Positions 32,648-43,945 of a stretch of DNA of 64,000 nt are shown here, piece after piece. The notes beneath the pieces were generated by a model. It was not told the origin of the DNA. It did no database searches and saw nothing but the letters and a program-made list of their open reading frames with translations. Numbering within the stretch: position 1 is the first letter of the stretch; every line of letters starts with the position of its first letter. A program made the translations under genes and the position numbers. Source of the stretch: Ooceraea biroi (Eukaryota; Arthropoda; Insecta; Hymenoptera; Formicidae); NCBI RefSeq assembly GCF_003672135.1, contig NC_039518.1:3782001-3846000 (forward strand), read 5' to 3'.

Positions 32648-32852
32648 AAACTGTAACTCGGACAACACGAAAGGCATCAGAAGTGCAAAACATAACGTAA
32701 ATCCACCACAGCGAAGGGATCGTGTCCCTCCTCGCGTTGGAAGGAACGATCCCGACAACTTCCCGTTTAGTCGGGCATCTGCCCTTGTGACGAACGCCCC
32801 TGGCGTCACAACCTCTATCTTACATACAAACCAATCGCAATGTTCCACTATA

Positions 32853-33613
32853 CAGGGTGTCTCGGGTTTTAACCGACAAACTGCGGGAGCATATTCTACT
32901 AGTGGAAATAAGAAAAAATTCTTATATCGAGTTTGCTTAGAAATGCTTTATTACAAAGTTATAAACCAATATTGAAAAGAAATATGAGATAAGTAACAAC
33001 GGAACATAGTGTAGAATTTGGAAGGTCGAAGATGTTTATGTTATGTGTATTCACATGTACTCATGTTCACTATGTTGAAACGATTCAGTATGATTGTTAC
33101 TTTCACAACAGTAGCTGTTAGATTTCAATCGTCGTGTCAACTAGCAATTACTATCAGAATGCCAAAAGTATTTTCAAATGAGGAATACACTGATATTCAT
33201 TTCGTGTACGGATTTTGTGACGGAAATGCACGAGCTGCCGTACGAGAGTATCAACGTAGATTTCCTAACAGGAGAGTACCAGATAGATTTAAAGCAACGA
33301 ATTACTAATTCAGTTACTGAGATGCAATAAAATTTTCAGGAATGTCGTACTGTAACAAATTCTGTACTACGTCGATGTCTAGCTTGTATCGATGTGCAAG
33401 GACAACATTTTGAAATGCGTCACTAAATCATTGCGTACATAATTTTTATTTTTGTGAAAACATCCGTTGTTACTTATCTCATATTTCTTTTCAATATTGG
33501 TTTATAACTTTGTAATAAAGCATTTCTAAGCAAACTCGATATAAGAATTTTTTCTTATTTCCACTAGTAGAATATGCTCCCGCAGTTTGTCGGTTAAAAC
33601 CCGGGACACCCTG
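32853..33613 (+). mobile_element. 761-bp Tc1/mariner-type deletion derivative, copy 2
   Basis: Same length, TIRs and layout as 9466-10226 but in the opposite orientation, with TA on both sides. The N-terminal helix-turn-helix frame begins at about 33159 (MPKVFSNEEYTDIHF) and the C-terminal remnant follows in another frame, with a stop in the joining region. The two full copies differ by only scattered bases, which points to spread of an already deleted form. Confidence 0.85.
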
Positions 33614-34020
33614 TATAGTGTATGTTGTGCATGCGCAAAACATATTTCCGGACACTGGCAGAGAGAGAAACATATTTCTCTCTCCAACCTCCTCCTAACA
33701 CGGTCTGGCACGTATGGCCAGTCCATATCTACAATATAAGGTCCATGTTCGTATGTTACGTCAGAACAATTAAATCAATAGAAATACTAATATTTTTGAG
33801 AGTCGTAAACAATCCACAAATTATCAGTATCCTTCTGTACAGTCGCATTAGACTGTCTTTTAATGAAATATATTTCTGCGATCTCTCTTTTTCTCCTGTG
33901 ACTCTCATGATGCAAAATTTCTGTGTTACACCAATTAAAATCATGATCGTTACCGACTCTATGCTAACTCTATACTAACTATAGCTTTCATGTTTTAAAA
34001 TATCCGATTTATGTTCATTA
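33614..34020. other. Unassigned, includes dispersed repeat
   Basis: 33630-33745 is an inverted diverged copy of 27795-27935. The rest holds no recognisable gene. Confidence 0.4.
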
Positions 34021-34578
34021 TCCTGGAGTCGTCTGTATTACCGCTGGCATTACCGAAATTGAGGAATCGTAGCACACAGAATTCTTTTTATTAGTTGTAC
34101 AGAATAAAAAATTCTTTTCCACAAATAAAGTACACATAGTAAGAAAGTTCACGCAACAGGACTTTATATTCAAAATGAAAAAAGTTCACAAATTGCAGTT
34201 TTGTTATCGGCTTGTGACCTAACCTCATTACAATAATTTGCCTAATACGAAAGTTATGAACTTTGTATGCATAAAATCGCTGTCGAGCGGTGTGGGGACA
34301 CAATAAAGGAATATGAGGATGCTTTTAGAAGTGAATTTAGAAGTGTAAATAAAAAGAGTTCTGTGCGCTACAATTTGGTGAATATATTTTTGTGTGACAC
34401 CGTATCCCAAGAGTAAAACAGAACATAAGATTAGTTTCTTGATATCGTGCAAAAAGATTTCTTTCATCATGCAAAAGGATTTTTCATTCTGCGCAATTAA
34501 TGAAAAGATCTATTTAAAAAATCACTCACTCCGTCGGTAATACAGATGACGCGAAAGAGTTCACTAGCCACTCCAGGA
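34021..34578. mobile_element. ~560-bp MITE-like element
   Basis: Ends TCCTGGAGT..CGTCTGTATTACCG (34021-34042) and CGGTAATACAGATGACG...ACTCCAGGA (34534-34578) are inverted, the right end carrying an extra ~18 bp. The interior includes a diverged single copy of the foldback arm from 298-447 (AATAAAGGAATATGAGGATG). Non-coding. Confidence 0.5.
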
Positions 34579-34587
34579 TCCCCTTAA

Positions 34588-35775
34588 GGGGGGACATACA
34601 CCTAGAAGGGTCAAAAAGAGACTAAACTTTGCGAATTTTTTCCAGAAAAACGGAAAGAGATAGAGAGATCGGATTTGTTTCTGTGTAAAGATCACAGTTT
34701 TCTCTATTAAAAAATTTGTTTTATTATTCCAAAATTTAAAATGGCGGCGCTATGCTACAGCTCCTAACTCCTAATTTTAAAAATGGCGTTTGCGGTGATA
34801 ACCATGGCTTCCACAGGAATCATCTGAAAGCAAAATCACCTCAAGGGTTATAAAGTTAAAAGATAATAGTCTCAACATAGCCGTTTTTCGACATATTGTG
34901 TTTGGACAAAATGGCAGCCGGTCAAAATTGACATAACGATTTTTTGACCAAAAATGTCGCACATTTTTGGCTACAGAAAATAAACTAAGCATCGGAAAAA
35001 AATTCTATGTTAAAGACTAGTTTTTAGTGTCTAGAAAAGTGTTTAAAACTGCAAGCCGATCGGTCGAACCATTTTCAAGATATAGTTCTCACGCGTTTTA
35101 AAAACCTCGTTTTGAGAAAAACGCGTGTAAAGTTTTATGTTAGGTTTACACAACGAAAAGATGACAAATTTTATATTTACACTGAATCATTTACTCCAGG
35201 CCCATATAGTACACCCCCTGCCGAAGAGATGCTTTTAGAAAGTCCCTCTGTTCTTGGCGACGACGTATTCTCTCCTCTCTCGTACTGCTTAGCGCAGACG
35301 TGCTATAGCTCTTCTCTTCCTGTTCCATCTGAATGCTGATTCCTAGGCGGTGGACGTTTTTTTGCTCTTGATTTTCGAATATTTTCAGATGATCGGAGAT
35401 CTCTAGATCATTTCCTGCGATCCATTTCTGTCGTATTATTTTGCTGTACTATTCGATTCTTTCGATTGCTCGTCCGGACAAGAACTGCTGTGGAACCGAC
35501 TGTTTGTGTTTTACAAGCAGGTCTGATGCTTGGTATTGGTATATAATAAATAGAAAAGGGAGGGGAAAGAACCCTAACCAAAGGGATCTTTCGTTTTATA
35601 CTTATGAAAACCGAAATGACCCTAGCGCGCTTGAACGGACTCGAATATACTTACGTGTAACTTTTATATTATTGGCCAGATCGACTTATAACTACACAAA
35701 AATATTCTTAAGATATCATACTTTGAAAATATGTTAAAAAATCGATTTTTTGATCCTTTTAGGTGTATGTCTCCC
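34588..35775. mobile_element. TTAA-flanked non-autonomous element (1.2 kb), copy B
   Basis: Inverted ends (GGGGGGACATACACCTAGAAGG and its near reverse complement CCTTTTAGGTGTATGTCTCCC) lie between TTAA at 34584-34587 and 35776-35779. Like copy A it is about 1.2 kb, has no gene, and contains CGTTTTGAGAAAAACGCG in the middle. The termini differ from copy A, so they are related subfamilies at most. Confidence 0.65.
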
Positions 35776-36017
35776 TTAATTTTAACAAATTCAAGAATCA
35801 AGATAGATCTAGTTAGATTAAGTGGGAGGGTATGAATTGCCCACAATGCAATTGCGTACATGGCACACTAGGCCAATAAAATCAGTCAAATTTAACCTAA
35901 TTGCTAATATTTTAATCGATCAATCCTGGCAATGATCTCGATGTTATGAGATATCAAATTGAAGCAAACTGTGCGCCAACGAGATTTGTCAGACTTAAAA
36001 CACAGCAATTCTAATTA
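35776..36017. repeat. Left flank of the mariner; partial copy of a TIR repeat
   Basis: 35893-35950 repeats 38938-38993 in direct orientation (CTAATATTTTAATCGATCAATC...). 35950-36017 matches 39044-39107 in inverted orientation (GCAAACTGTGCGCCAACG, GACTTAAAACACAG). It is one arm of an older repeat that the mariner entered at TA (36016-36017). Confidence 0.65.
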
Positions 36018-36094
36018 TTAGGTCTATCGGAAAGTTTCGTCCGCTTTTTTGCAAAAAGTATGGCTTTATTTAAGAAACAAAATGAAAAACTACA

Positions 36095-37157
36095 TCAAGC
36101 AAAATATTGTCCATCGTTAGCGATGACTTTTTCCCATCTTTCGGGCAGCAAGCGGATTCCGCGGCGAAAGAATGACTCATCTTTGGAGGCTATCCACTCA
36201 GTGACCCATTTTTCGACGTCTTCATAAGAGTTGAAGCGCTGCTCAGCAAGTGCGTGTGCCACCGACCGAAACAAGTGGTAGTCGGAAGGGGCACAGTCTG
36301 GTGAATAAGCCGCATGGGGTAGCACTTCCCAGCGATGTGCTTCTAACGTTTCCTTCAGGTTTTGTGACTTGCGATCGAGCGTTGTCATGAAGCAAAATCA
36401 CTTTATGCTGTCTGGTTTCATATTCTGGTCGTCTTTCGTGCAATGTTCGGCTCAAACGAATCATTTGTTCTCGGTAGAGATCCCCTGTGACTGTTTGACC
36501 AGATTTCAACAGCTCATGGTACATCACACCCTTCTGAGCCCACCAAATACAGAGCATCGCCTTCTTTCCGTGGATATTCCGCTTTGGCGTCGATGCTGAG
36601 GGTTGGCCGGGGTCGCAAATGGTTTTTCGCCGTTTGGGGCTGTCCAAATATATTCAGTTTTCATCCCCAGTGACAATACGATGCAAAAACCCCTTTCTTT
36701 TTTGCCTAGAAAGCAATATTTCGCAGATGCTTTTTCGCCTTTCAACGTTTCTTGGCTTCAGTTCATACGGGACCCATTTTCCTTCCTTGTAGATCTTTCC
36801 CAACGCTTTCAAACGATCGGAAATAACAGACTGAGCAACATTTAATGTTTCTGCAAGTTGTGTTTGCGTTTGACATGGGTCTTCATCCACTAATGCCTCA
36901 AATTCTTCGTCTTCGAATACTCTTGGCCGTCCAGAACGCTGTTTGTCCTCCACATCAAAATCATCAGTTTTAAAGCGTTGAAACCATTCTCTGCATGTTT
37001 TATCGGAAATGACACTATCACTATAAACTTCTACAAAAGCAAGCATTCGATGAGCTTCAGCTGCAGTTTTCTTCCAATTGAAGCAGAAGAGTAATACTTC
37101 GCGCAAATGACGCTTATTTGGCTCTAATTTCAACATTTTCGATGCAGTAAAAAACAA
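36095..37157 (-). pseudogene. Mariner transposase with one nonsense codon and one frameshift
   Basis: Encodes the N-terminal paired helix-turn-helix (HLREVLLFCFNWKKTAAEAHR, TQLAETLNVAQSVISDRLK) and a DD34D nuclease. IVTGDEN carries the first Asp, but the next codon, normally Trp, is TGA (about 36652). ILLHDNARSQV carries the second Asp. A frameshift then moves the reading near 36375. YSPDCAPSDYHLFRS holds the third Asp, and the end ERWEKVIANDGQYF is typical. The first plausible start is at 37157; Met at 37136 is the likelier family start. Not functional. Confidence 0.92.
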
Positions 37158-37305
37158 TGTTATTGATGCAAACGCTAACTTTTATATACTGAATTTTTTT
37201 GACAGATGGCAGAACTAAAAAATTAAGGTTGGTTCAGGCATTAGAGTTGCCGACTATTCTAGCTACAGCTATTCGCCGCTAGATGGACGGAACTTTTCGA
37301 TAGAC

Positions 37306-38673
37306 TAAAGTCACTAGATATATAAAGTAGCGCAATCGATTTAGCCGTTTTAGCGAATGGAGCCAAAATGGTGTCGAAAAGTGTACATAGTGCACAGTGT
37401 ATGTCACTTATTTACAATAAGTGCAAATCGCATAACCTGTTGCATGTAGAAGAATCAGAACATTTGTGCGTAAACAAAGAAAAGTGATATTGAGCAATAC
37501 AACGAAAAATAATGCCAGGTTGTTGCGTCAAAGGGTGTACAAATCGTAATGAGAAAGCAGTGCGATTATTTCGTTTGCCAACAGGCAATAATAACATTAA
37601 GAGAGAGAGTTTGTGTACGCAAACTGCTCTGGATGTACAAGTAGAATATTTAGATAGGTTTAAGTATTTATTATTAGGACGTTTCACACAGGACGCGTTA
37701 GAAAATCTATTTTCATTAATTCGCGGAAAACAAGCTGTACCAGATGCACGAGAGTTTAAAAACATGCATTACGATTGATATCTTTATCTCAATTTGAAGC
37801 AAATATTGATCGTGGCAATTACTTTATTAGTGATTCTGAGCATCTAATTGAATATTGCAATAAAATAAGAAATGAGTGCAAACAAACTGTAGAGGCACAA
37901 TGTCTGGATAATATCGATGCAGATGTATGGACTGCAGAGATACATGCATCATTATTAGGAACTGAGACAGATCTCAATGATACTGTATGTACAAACTGCG
38001 CTATACCACTTAACAGGGGCGTTATTATATAAAGTAAAGAAAAATATGAAACATTGTGAACTTTGTTTTAATCCACTTATAACTACTTTCAACATTGATC
38101 CTAATAATAATAACTTACAATATTTCTCTAGATTAAGACAGTTTAAAGACAATACATTAATATTTCCCAATATGGATATATATACTATTATATATAAATG
38201 TGAACGGTTATTTCGCAAAAATGAAAGTCATTTATTATCGAATGCATTAACAGTTACACAGTTTGTTAATATACTTTTACAGAACTCTCCTACAGTCAGC
38301 ATACCATCATGTCAATATTCTGTATAAGCTTCTAAAACTGTTTGTCATAACAAGAATCCATTTTTCATTAAAAAGAGACAATAATAACAATAATATTGCG
38401 TTGTTAGATATTAACAATAGTAGTAGAAGCGTCGCGATGAAAACCTATGTAAACAATAGTAAGCGTTATAAATAAATTATTAATGTATTTTATGAATTAT
38501 TTATGTATTTTATTTTATGAATATATACAACTGTTTAATATACTTTCCCATATTATACTTTTAATATACTTTTTGTTTACATAATTTTAATATACAATTC
38601 ACAGTTTGTAATTCCCGCATACTGGAGCCAAAATGTCGGACCATTGCGTTACTTTATATATCTAGTGACTTTA
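37306..38673 (+). mobile_element. P-type deletion derivative inserted in the mariner TIR
   Basis: TIRs TAAAGTCACTAGATATATAA and their inverse bound 1368 bp, flanked by a perfect 8-bp duplication CGATAGAC (37298-37305 and 38674-38681), the hallmark of P elements. The interior keeps the THAP start and the end of a transposase but lacks the catalytic middle, as in KP-like repressor derivatives of Drosophila P (comparison only). Confidence 0.9.
37512..38327 (+). pseudogene. THAP start fused to P-transposase C-terminus
   Basis: The frame from 37512 begins MPGCCVKGCTNRNEKAVRLF (THAP: Cys-x3-Cys and the RLFRLP motif) and after about 40 residues jumps to RFTQDALENLFSLIRGKQA, the P-transposase motif with the late catalytic Glu. 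Later segments (37775-38032, 37977-38327) continue the C-terminal region (MKHCELCFNPL) in shifted frames. The catalytic centre and half the THAP domain are deleted, so neither transposition nor full zinc-finger folding is expected. Confidence 0.8.
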
Positions 38674-38685
38674 CGATAGACCTAA

Positions 38686-39043
38686 TAGAATACGAAATGC
38701 AACAATATGAATAAATAATATTCGCTGCGAAAAATATCACCTCAGCCAGGGTTCGAACCTGGGACCTCCCTCAATCCGTGCGGGTGTCTTAATCAACTCG
38801 ACCACTGGGGCATGTGGTGACAATCCTTAGCAGATAAACAATCCTCGCAGCGAAGCAGATAAACACCTCATTTTCGATCGAAGGTGTGGAGAAAATAACT
38901 ATAGAAATATTACTTCGCCAGTGGAGTCAATAAATTGCTAATATTTTAATCGATCAATCCTGGCAATGATCTCGATGTTATAAGATATCAAATTTTTCGC
39001 AGCGAATATTATTTATTCATATTGTTGCATTTCATATTCTAAT
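38686..39043. mobile_element. 358-bp inverted-repeat unit enclosing a tRNA-like sequence
   Basis: The outer 50 bp (ACGAAATGCAACAATATGAA..ATTCGCTGCGAAAAAT) are inverted at 38994-39043. The pairing extends outward on one side through the mariner's left flank (about 35950-36017) to 39107, so the mariner entered one arm of a larger TIR. A tRNA-derived sequence lies inside. Confidence 0.65.
38739..38811 (-). other. tRNA-like (tRNA-derived SINE-type) sequence
   Basis: On the minus strand, GCCCCAG pairs six of seven with the 3' CTGAGGT. An A-box-like TGGTCGAGTTG and a perfect B box GGTTCGAACCC are present, with CCAGG/CCTGG as T stem. The anticodon stem is imperfect and position 33 is not T, so a working tRNA is unlikely. 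It is best read as a tRNA-derived repeat head with an internal pol III promoter. Confidence 0.7.
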
Positions 39044-39106
39044 TAGAATCACTGTGTTTTAAGTCTGACAAATCCCGTTGGCGCACAGTTTGCTTTAATT
39101 TATCTG

Positions 39107-39560
39107 TCGGTAACTCTAATGCCTGAACCAACCTTAATTTTTTAATTAATATAGAGATGTTATAGAATTCTTAACTTCGCCAGTAAATTATTATTAATTA
39201 GCTGGCGCTTGTTCCTCGCGCGCTTCGCGCGCTCGGTATATTTGGAAAATATAAAGCATAAAGAACGTATTTTTTTGCGACGTGCACATTTTTAGAAGTT
39301 GCAAGACGATTGCACATAGTCTATGTTACTCAGGAAGATCTAAGCTATCCACCAGTGAAAGAATTTTTCAAGTCGGTTTAGTAGTTTCTGAGATTACCCC
39401 GAACAATGGAACAAACTTTACCTACCCTTTATTATATTAGTATGATGAAATTGATGACTTTATTTTATTCGATCAAAACTGACATTCATCTAGAGGTTTT
39501 TTAGATTATATTTTCAAGTGTAAGTTGCACACATCTAACACAAGTAACTACGCGCCAACG
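39107..39560. other. Unclassified repeat sequence
   Basis: 39107-39145 shares a ~38-bp block with the mariner's 3' region (37215-37255) in inverted orientation, suggesting a mariner scrap. 39205-39240 has a CGCGCGCTTCGCGCGC hairpin. The tail TTTCTGAGATTACC...TTATTATATTAGTATGATG resembles the 3' end of common insect short interspersed repeats. No gene. Confidence 0.45.
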
Positions 39561-39594
39561 GGATTTGTCAGTCTTACAACACAGCCATTTTTCC

Positions 39595-39800
39595 TATGGT
39601 AGAAACCCAGCAAACGCACATGTAACTGATACAATCTGTTACATAACTAGGGTGTATCAGGAAAGTATCATTGTTAAGTAATTTAATTATATATACGATA
39701 AGTAAATACGTTTTTGTTTCATACATCTCAGATCCCAGCAAACATTTATGTATCTGATACATCCTGTTACATAACTGAAATGTATCGGAAATGTAACATA
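39595..39800. repeat. Two diverged direct copies of a CCCAGCAAAC repeat
   Basis: Both the block from about 39606 and that from about 39733 begin CCCAGCAAAC and continue TGTA(A/T)CTGATACA..CTGTTACATAACT...TGTATC. They look like tandem ends of a non-autonomous DNA element upstream of the CACTA-like gene. Confidence 0.55.
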
Positions 39801-39978
39801 TGTATATATGCTACATATAAAAACATATGCGCACGAAAATCTGTCCGAAGAAATGTAACCTATCCAATCTCTTGAGACTGTTGGAAACAAGTTTAACAGA
39901 AGAAAATAAAAGGTAAAGTACAGATCAAATTATTGTTTAATATATTGTTGCTAATACTTATTCTGTAGATAAGCAAAA

Positions 39979-42000
39979 ATGTCGAGGAAAGATTTTTGTG
40001 ATTTATCTGCGCGGCAACAACGTAGACTCGTTGTTAAGCTCACAAATAAGGCTTCATTAAGCAAAGAAAATCTAGGTTCATCAAACTATAATAGCGGTAT
40101 TAGTACCGGGGTTGTATTGAATCCTGAAATTATATTAGATAATAATGATATTGAACATAAATCGGCAAATGATAATAATATGGCATACAAAGATAATTAT
40201 GTTTTGGAAAATATAAATAACAGTTAAATGCACATTGAAAGGACTGAAAATTCAGCCATAGGAGTGGAAGAGTCTACGATATATAATATGAGTCATGATA
40301 TACGTTCTTGGGTTTTAAAGCATAATATTACTCATACAGCCGTCAATGATCTTCTCGAAATATTAAGAAAACATAAATGTCACGAACTGTTACCGAAAGA
40401 TGTCAGATCCTTAATGAGAACTTCACGATGTGTACAATCGGATATCGTATATTTCTCTCAGCAGCAGAAATATATACATTTTGATTTAGAAGAAGGCATC
40501 AAAATTTCTATATACAAACATTATGTTTCTCTTCGTCAGGAAGTACGTTTGAATTTTAATATAAATGGATTGCCCATATCCAAAAGTTCTTCAGAACAAT
40601 TTTGGCCTATATTAGCTGCTTTAGTGAACAATACTTCATATACAGAACCATTTCCGGTTGGAATTTACTGTGGTAAAATAAAACCAGAAGATGTTAATAT
40701 TTTCCTACAACCATTGATTTCGGATATATTACGTATACAAGACAATAATGGAATATATATAAATGGTAAACTAATTTGTGTAAAAGTAAATGCCTTCGTG
40801 TGTGATGCACCAGCAAAGGCTTTTATCGCTGGCATAAAAAATCACACAGGATACTTTGGATGTGCAAAATGTACATGCGAAGGTGACTTCGTTGAAAATA
40901 GGATGACTTTCCCAGACTTAAAATGTCCTCTTCGAACAGACGCTTCATTCAAAAACAAAACGCAACCTGAACATTATCGTATAACAACTATACTTGAAAA
41001 TGCAAACATTGGAATGGTATCGCAATTGCCTTTAGATTACATGCATTGAGTATGCCTAGGAGTTATGAAAAGATTATTGCAGTTCTGGGTGCGAGGTAAA
41101 ACAAATATTCGAATAAAGTCACATTTACTGCCAAGTGTGTCAGATGCGTACATAAATATGAGAAAATTTATAACTAAAGAATTTGCAAGATATCCTCGAA
41201 GCTTATTCGAAGTCGACAGATGGAAAGCTACCGAGTTCCGTTTGTTTTTACTTTATACTGGACCAGTGTTATTGAAAGATGTTTTATCGAAACGTATGTA
41301 TGAGCATTTTCTGTGCTTAAGCATTTCCATAAGAATACTTTGTCACACACGTATGTGTATTACTATGCGACAATATGCACAGCAATTATTAACTTATTTT
41401 ATAAAACACTTTGCTGAATTATATGGTTCACAACATATTGCGTACAACGTACATAATCTTATACATCTTCCAAACGATGTGGCTTTGCTTGGTCCATTGG
41501 ATTCGTTCAGTGCATTTAAATTTGAAAATTTTTTATATAAGTTAAAGAAGAAAGTACATACAGGAAGAAACTATTTGGAACAAGTAACCAATAGATTACG
41601 TGAAGCAGCGCATAATGTGAATAAAAATGAATTAAAAACGTATCCTATTATTACTTTCAATGGTACACAAAATGACATAATCGAGAAAGTAAAATTTCCA
41701 GGATTTAGCTTATCTTGCAAAGAATTTGACAACTGTTGTATTCTATCTGATGGGTCAATAATGTTTGTGGAAGAAATCTCATATAAAAATCACATTTCTT
41801 TCTCTGGCAAATCAGTTACGAAAAAGAAACCCTTTTTTATTACGCCTTGTATTTCAACCAATTTATCCATTATATTAGTATCTAAAACTGATATGCGTCA
41901 TATCTCTTCAGTTAATATAAATCAAATTTGTGAGAAGCATCTTGTTATTGAATCCAAATGTGGAGATTTAATACTCTTACCTATTATACATACCTGTTAG
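39979..42000 (+). pseudogene. CACTA/EnSpm-like (Transposase_21-related) gene with two nonsense codons
   Basis: A single frame of about 674 codons is cut by TAA (40225-40227) and TGA (41047-41049). Motifs resembling insect Transposase_21/DUF4218-type proteins: VNAFVCDAPAKAFI (acidic residue), GYFGCAKC (zinc-binding Cys), PLDYMH with the stop, then LGVMKRLLQFW, ARYPRSLFEVDRWKATEFR, and HLPNDVALLGPLDSFSAFKFENF (His/Glu region). The N-terminus (MSRKDFCDLSARQQRRLV) is typical of such insect elements. The element ends were not fixed. The copy in the other arm has the same two stops. Confidence 0.7.
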
Positions 42001-42105
42001 CTAGATATATTTATAAGAAGAAAAGTAATAAAGAAGAAGTAATACACATAAAGTATAAAGTAAAGTGATAAGTAAAGTATAAGTAAGTATAAGTATAAAG
42101 TTAAG

Positions 42106-43040
42106 TTTTTTTTTCTTTATGGTATATTTAATGTGCCAACAGCCACTATGTGTTCCGGCTTTTGTGGCACTCTGTACTATTATCCGTATATCAAACTCCC
42201 GTCTAAAACAATAATAAATCATGGTGCAATCGTCATCATGCAATCTTACTTATATCTTTCAAAAAGGACCATAACACCGTCAATGGTACTATATCTATAT
42301 CTTTTAGCCATCTCCCTATGTCATATGGGTATCGAGTATTTGCTGTTTCCAATAATCTGTAAAAACATCGCTCGTGAACTATCGTTTTAAATGCATCTAA
42401 AAGCTATATGTTCAATTGTTTGTTCTTCTGCTCCGCAATCACATCTCGGATTATCAATAATACCTTTTCATGCCAGTGATTCATTTAAATTATAATGTCC
42501 CGCTCGTAATCTATTAACTAGCGTTACAAGTCGTGGACAATGTAGACCATGGAATCACGGTTTTTTCTTTTCTTTCGTATAATATTGTGTAAAAACCATT
42601 CTTCCTTTATATCTTCCTTCCATTTCAAATTTGTCAACTGACTTTTTATACACCTCCTCCTTATACAAAGCTATCCAATCGTAATATGGCACCTTTATTC
42701 TGTTATCCAGGTCTTCCTCAGTCACCGACTTAGCTAATCTATCTGCCATTTCATTTCCTTGCATTCCCTTATGGCCGGGTATCCATCCTATAACCACCTT
42801 ATAACTCTCTTTCCCTTTTCGTTCTTGTAATTTATAAAGATCATAAATTCTTTGTCGAATCCTAATAACAAATACGTTCTCATAAACATTTATCTTATTT
42901 TTCCTCAACCCCTCACATACGCTTTTAGAATCTGTCAAGATTAATACATCCTTATTCCAATCATTTTGTGATATTAAACCTATTGCCTGTTCTACAGCTA
43001 TTCCCTCTGCCGTAAAAATAGAACAGTTACAATTAATGCT
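42106..43040 (-). pseudogene. R1-like non-LTR retrotransposon 3' fragment (RNase H)
   Basis: Minus-strand frame (43097-42555) encodes a ribonuclease H with SIFTAEGIAVEQAI (Glu), VLILTDSKSV (Asp) and GNEMADRLAKS (Asp). A broken continuation shows LRAGHYNLNESL and a CDCGAEEQTIEH zinc motif, common after RNase H in R1/Jockey-type elements. An A-rich tail (T run 42106-42114 on the plus strand) and ACTTA-type repeats mark the 3' end. Reverse transcriptase and upstream parts are missing, as usual for 5'-truncated copies. Confidence 0.85.
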
Positions 43041-43148
43041 CATTTGATATAAAGTTAAGTGATTTTTGCAGTATGTTACAACAAATACGTGAACCAATGG
43101 CTTCTTACGCTGTAGTGCACTTCATAAAGGATGATGATTATTCAGAAA

Positions 43149-43733
43149 TACGCAATGATTTAGTGACGCATTTCAAAATGTTGTCCTTGCACATCGATGC
43201 AAGCTAGACATCGACGTAGTACAGAATTTGTTACGGTACGACATTCCTGAAAATTTTGTTGCATCTCAGTAACTGAATTGGTAATTCGTTGCTTTAAATC
43301 TATCTGGTACTCTCCTGTTAGGAAATCTACGTTGATACTCTCGTACGGCAGCTCGTGCATTTCCGTTACAGAATCCGTACACGAAATGAATATCGGTGTA
43401 TTCCTCATTTGAAAACACTTTTGGCATTCTGATAGTAATTGCTAGTTGACACGACGATTGAAATCTAACAGCTACTGTTGTGAAAGTAACGATCATACTG
43501 AATCGTTTCAACATAGTGAACATGAATACATGTGAATACACGTAACATAAACATCTTCGACCTTCCAAATTCTACACTATGTTCCGTTGTTACTTATCTC
43601 ATATTTCTTTTCAATATTGGTTTATAACTTTGTAATAAAGCATTTCTAAGCAAACTCGATATAAGAATTTTTTCTTATTTCCACTAGTAGAATATGCTCC
43701 CGCAGTTTGTCGGTTAAAACCCGGGACACCCTG
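43149..43733 (-). mobile_element. 761-bp-family derivative, copy 3 (one TIR lost)
   Basis: Identical in layout to 9466-10226 but the distal TIR and about 175 bp are missing: homology starts at ACGCAATGATTTAGTGACGC and runs to the intact end CAGGGTG (complement) at 43733. The helix-turn-helix frame is extended a few codons by a base change at the usual stop. Confidence 0.85.
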
Positions 43734-43945
43734 TATATAAATAACAATTTTATTCCCCATCGCCTCTTCCATTCCTTTGCATGATTTCAAGAACTTAATC
43801 TTGCGCTATGCTATACTCTTGATCATGATTTCATACGTACAAAGTTAAACTATTATATTCAACAATAGTTAGTTCGATAACAAAACTGTAATTTCAAAAC
43901 TTTTTCTCTCATTTTTCACATAATCTCCACCCACGTCACCTCTAG

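Larger units (their letters stand above)
36018..38685 (-). mobile_element. Mariner element with nested P-type derivative
   Basis: Starts TTAGGTCTATCGGAAAGTTT and ends TCGATAGACCTAA, flanked by TA at 36016-36017 and 38686-38687. Without the 1368-bp insertion and its duplicated 8 bp the element is about 1290 bp, the usual mariner size. The transposase is on the minus strand. The insertion lies within the right TIR, so that end is split. Confidence 0.9.

Noticed and set aside
31358..32848. Frames of 60-130 codons in the GC-richer block
   Set aside because: No motifs were found and both strands open equally; the block reads as non-coding LTR sequence.
38739..38811. Functional tRNA gene
   Set aside because: Acceptor and anticodon stems are imperfect, position 33 is not T, and it lies in a repeat present in both arms; a tRNA-derived repeat fits better.
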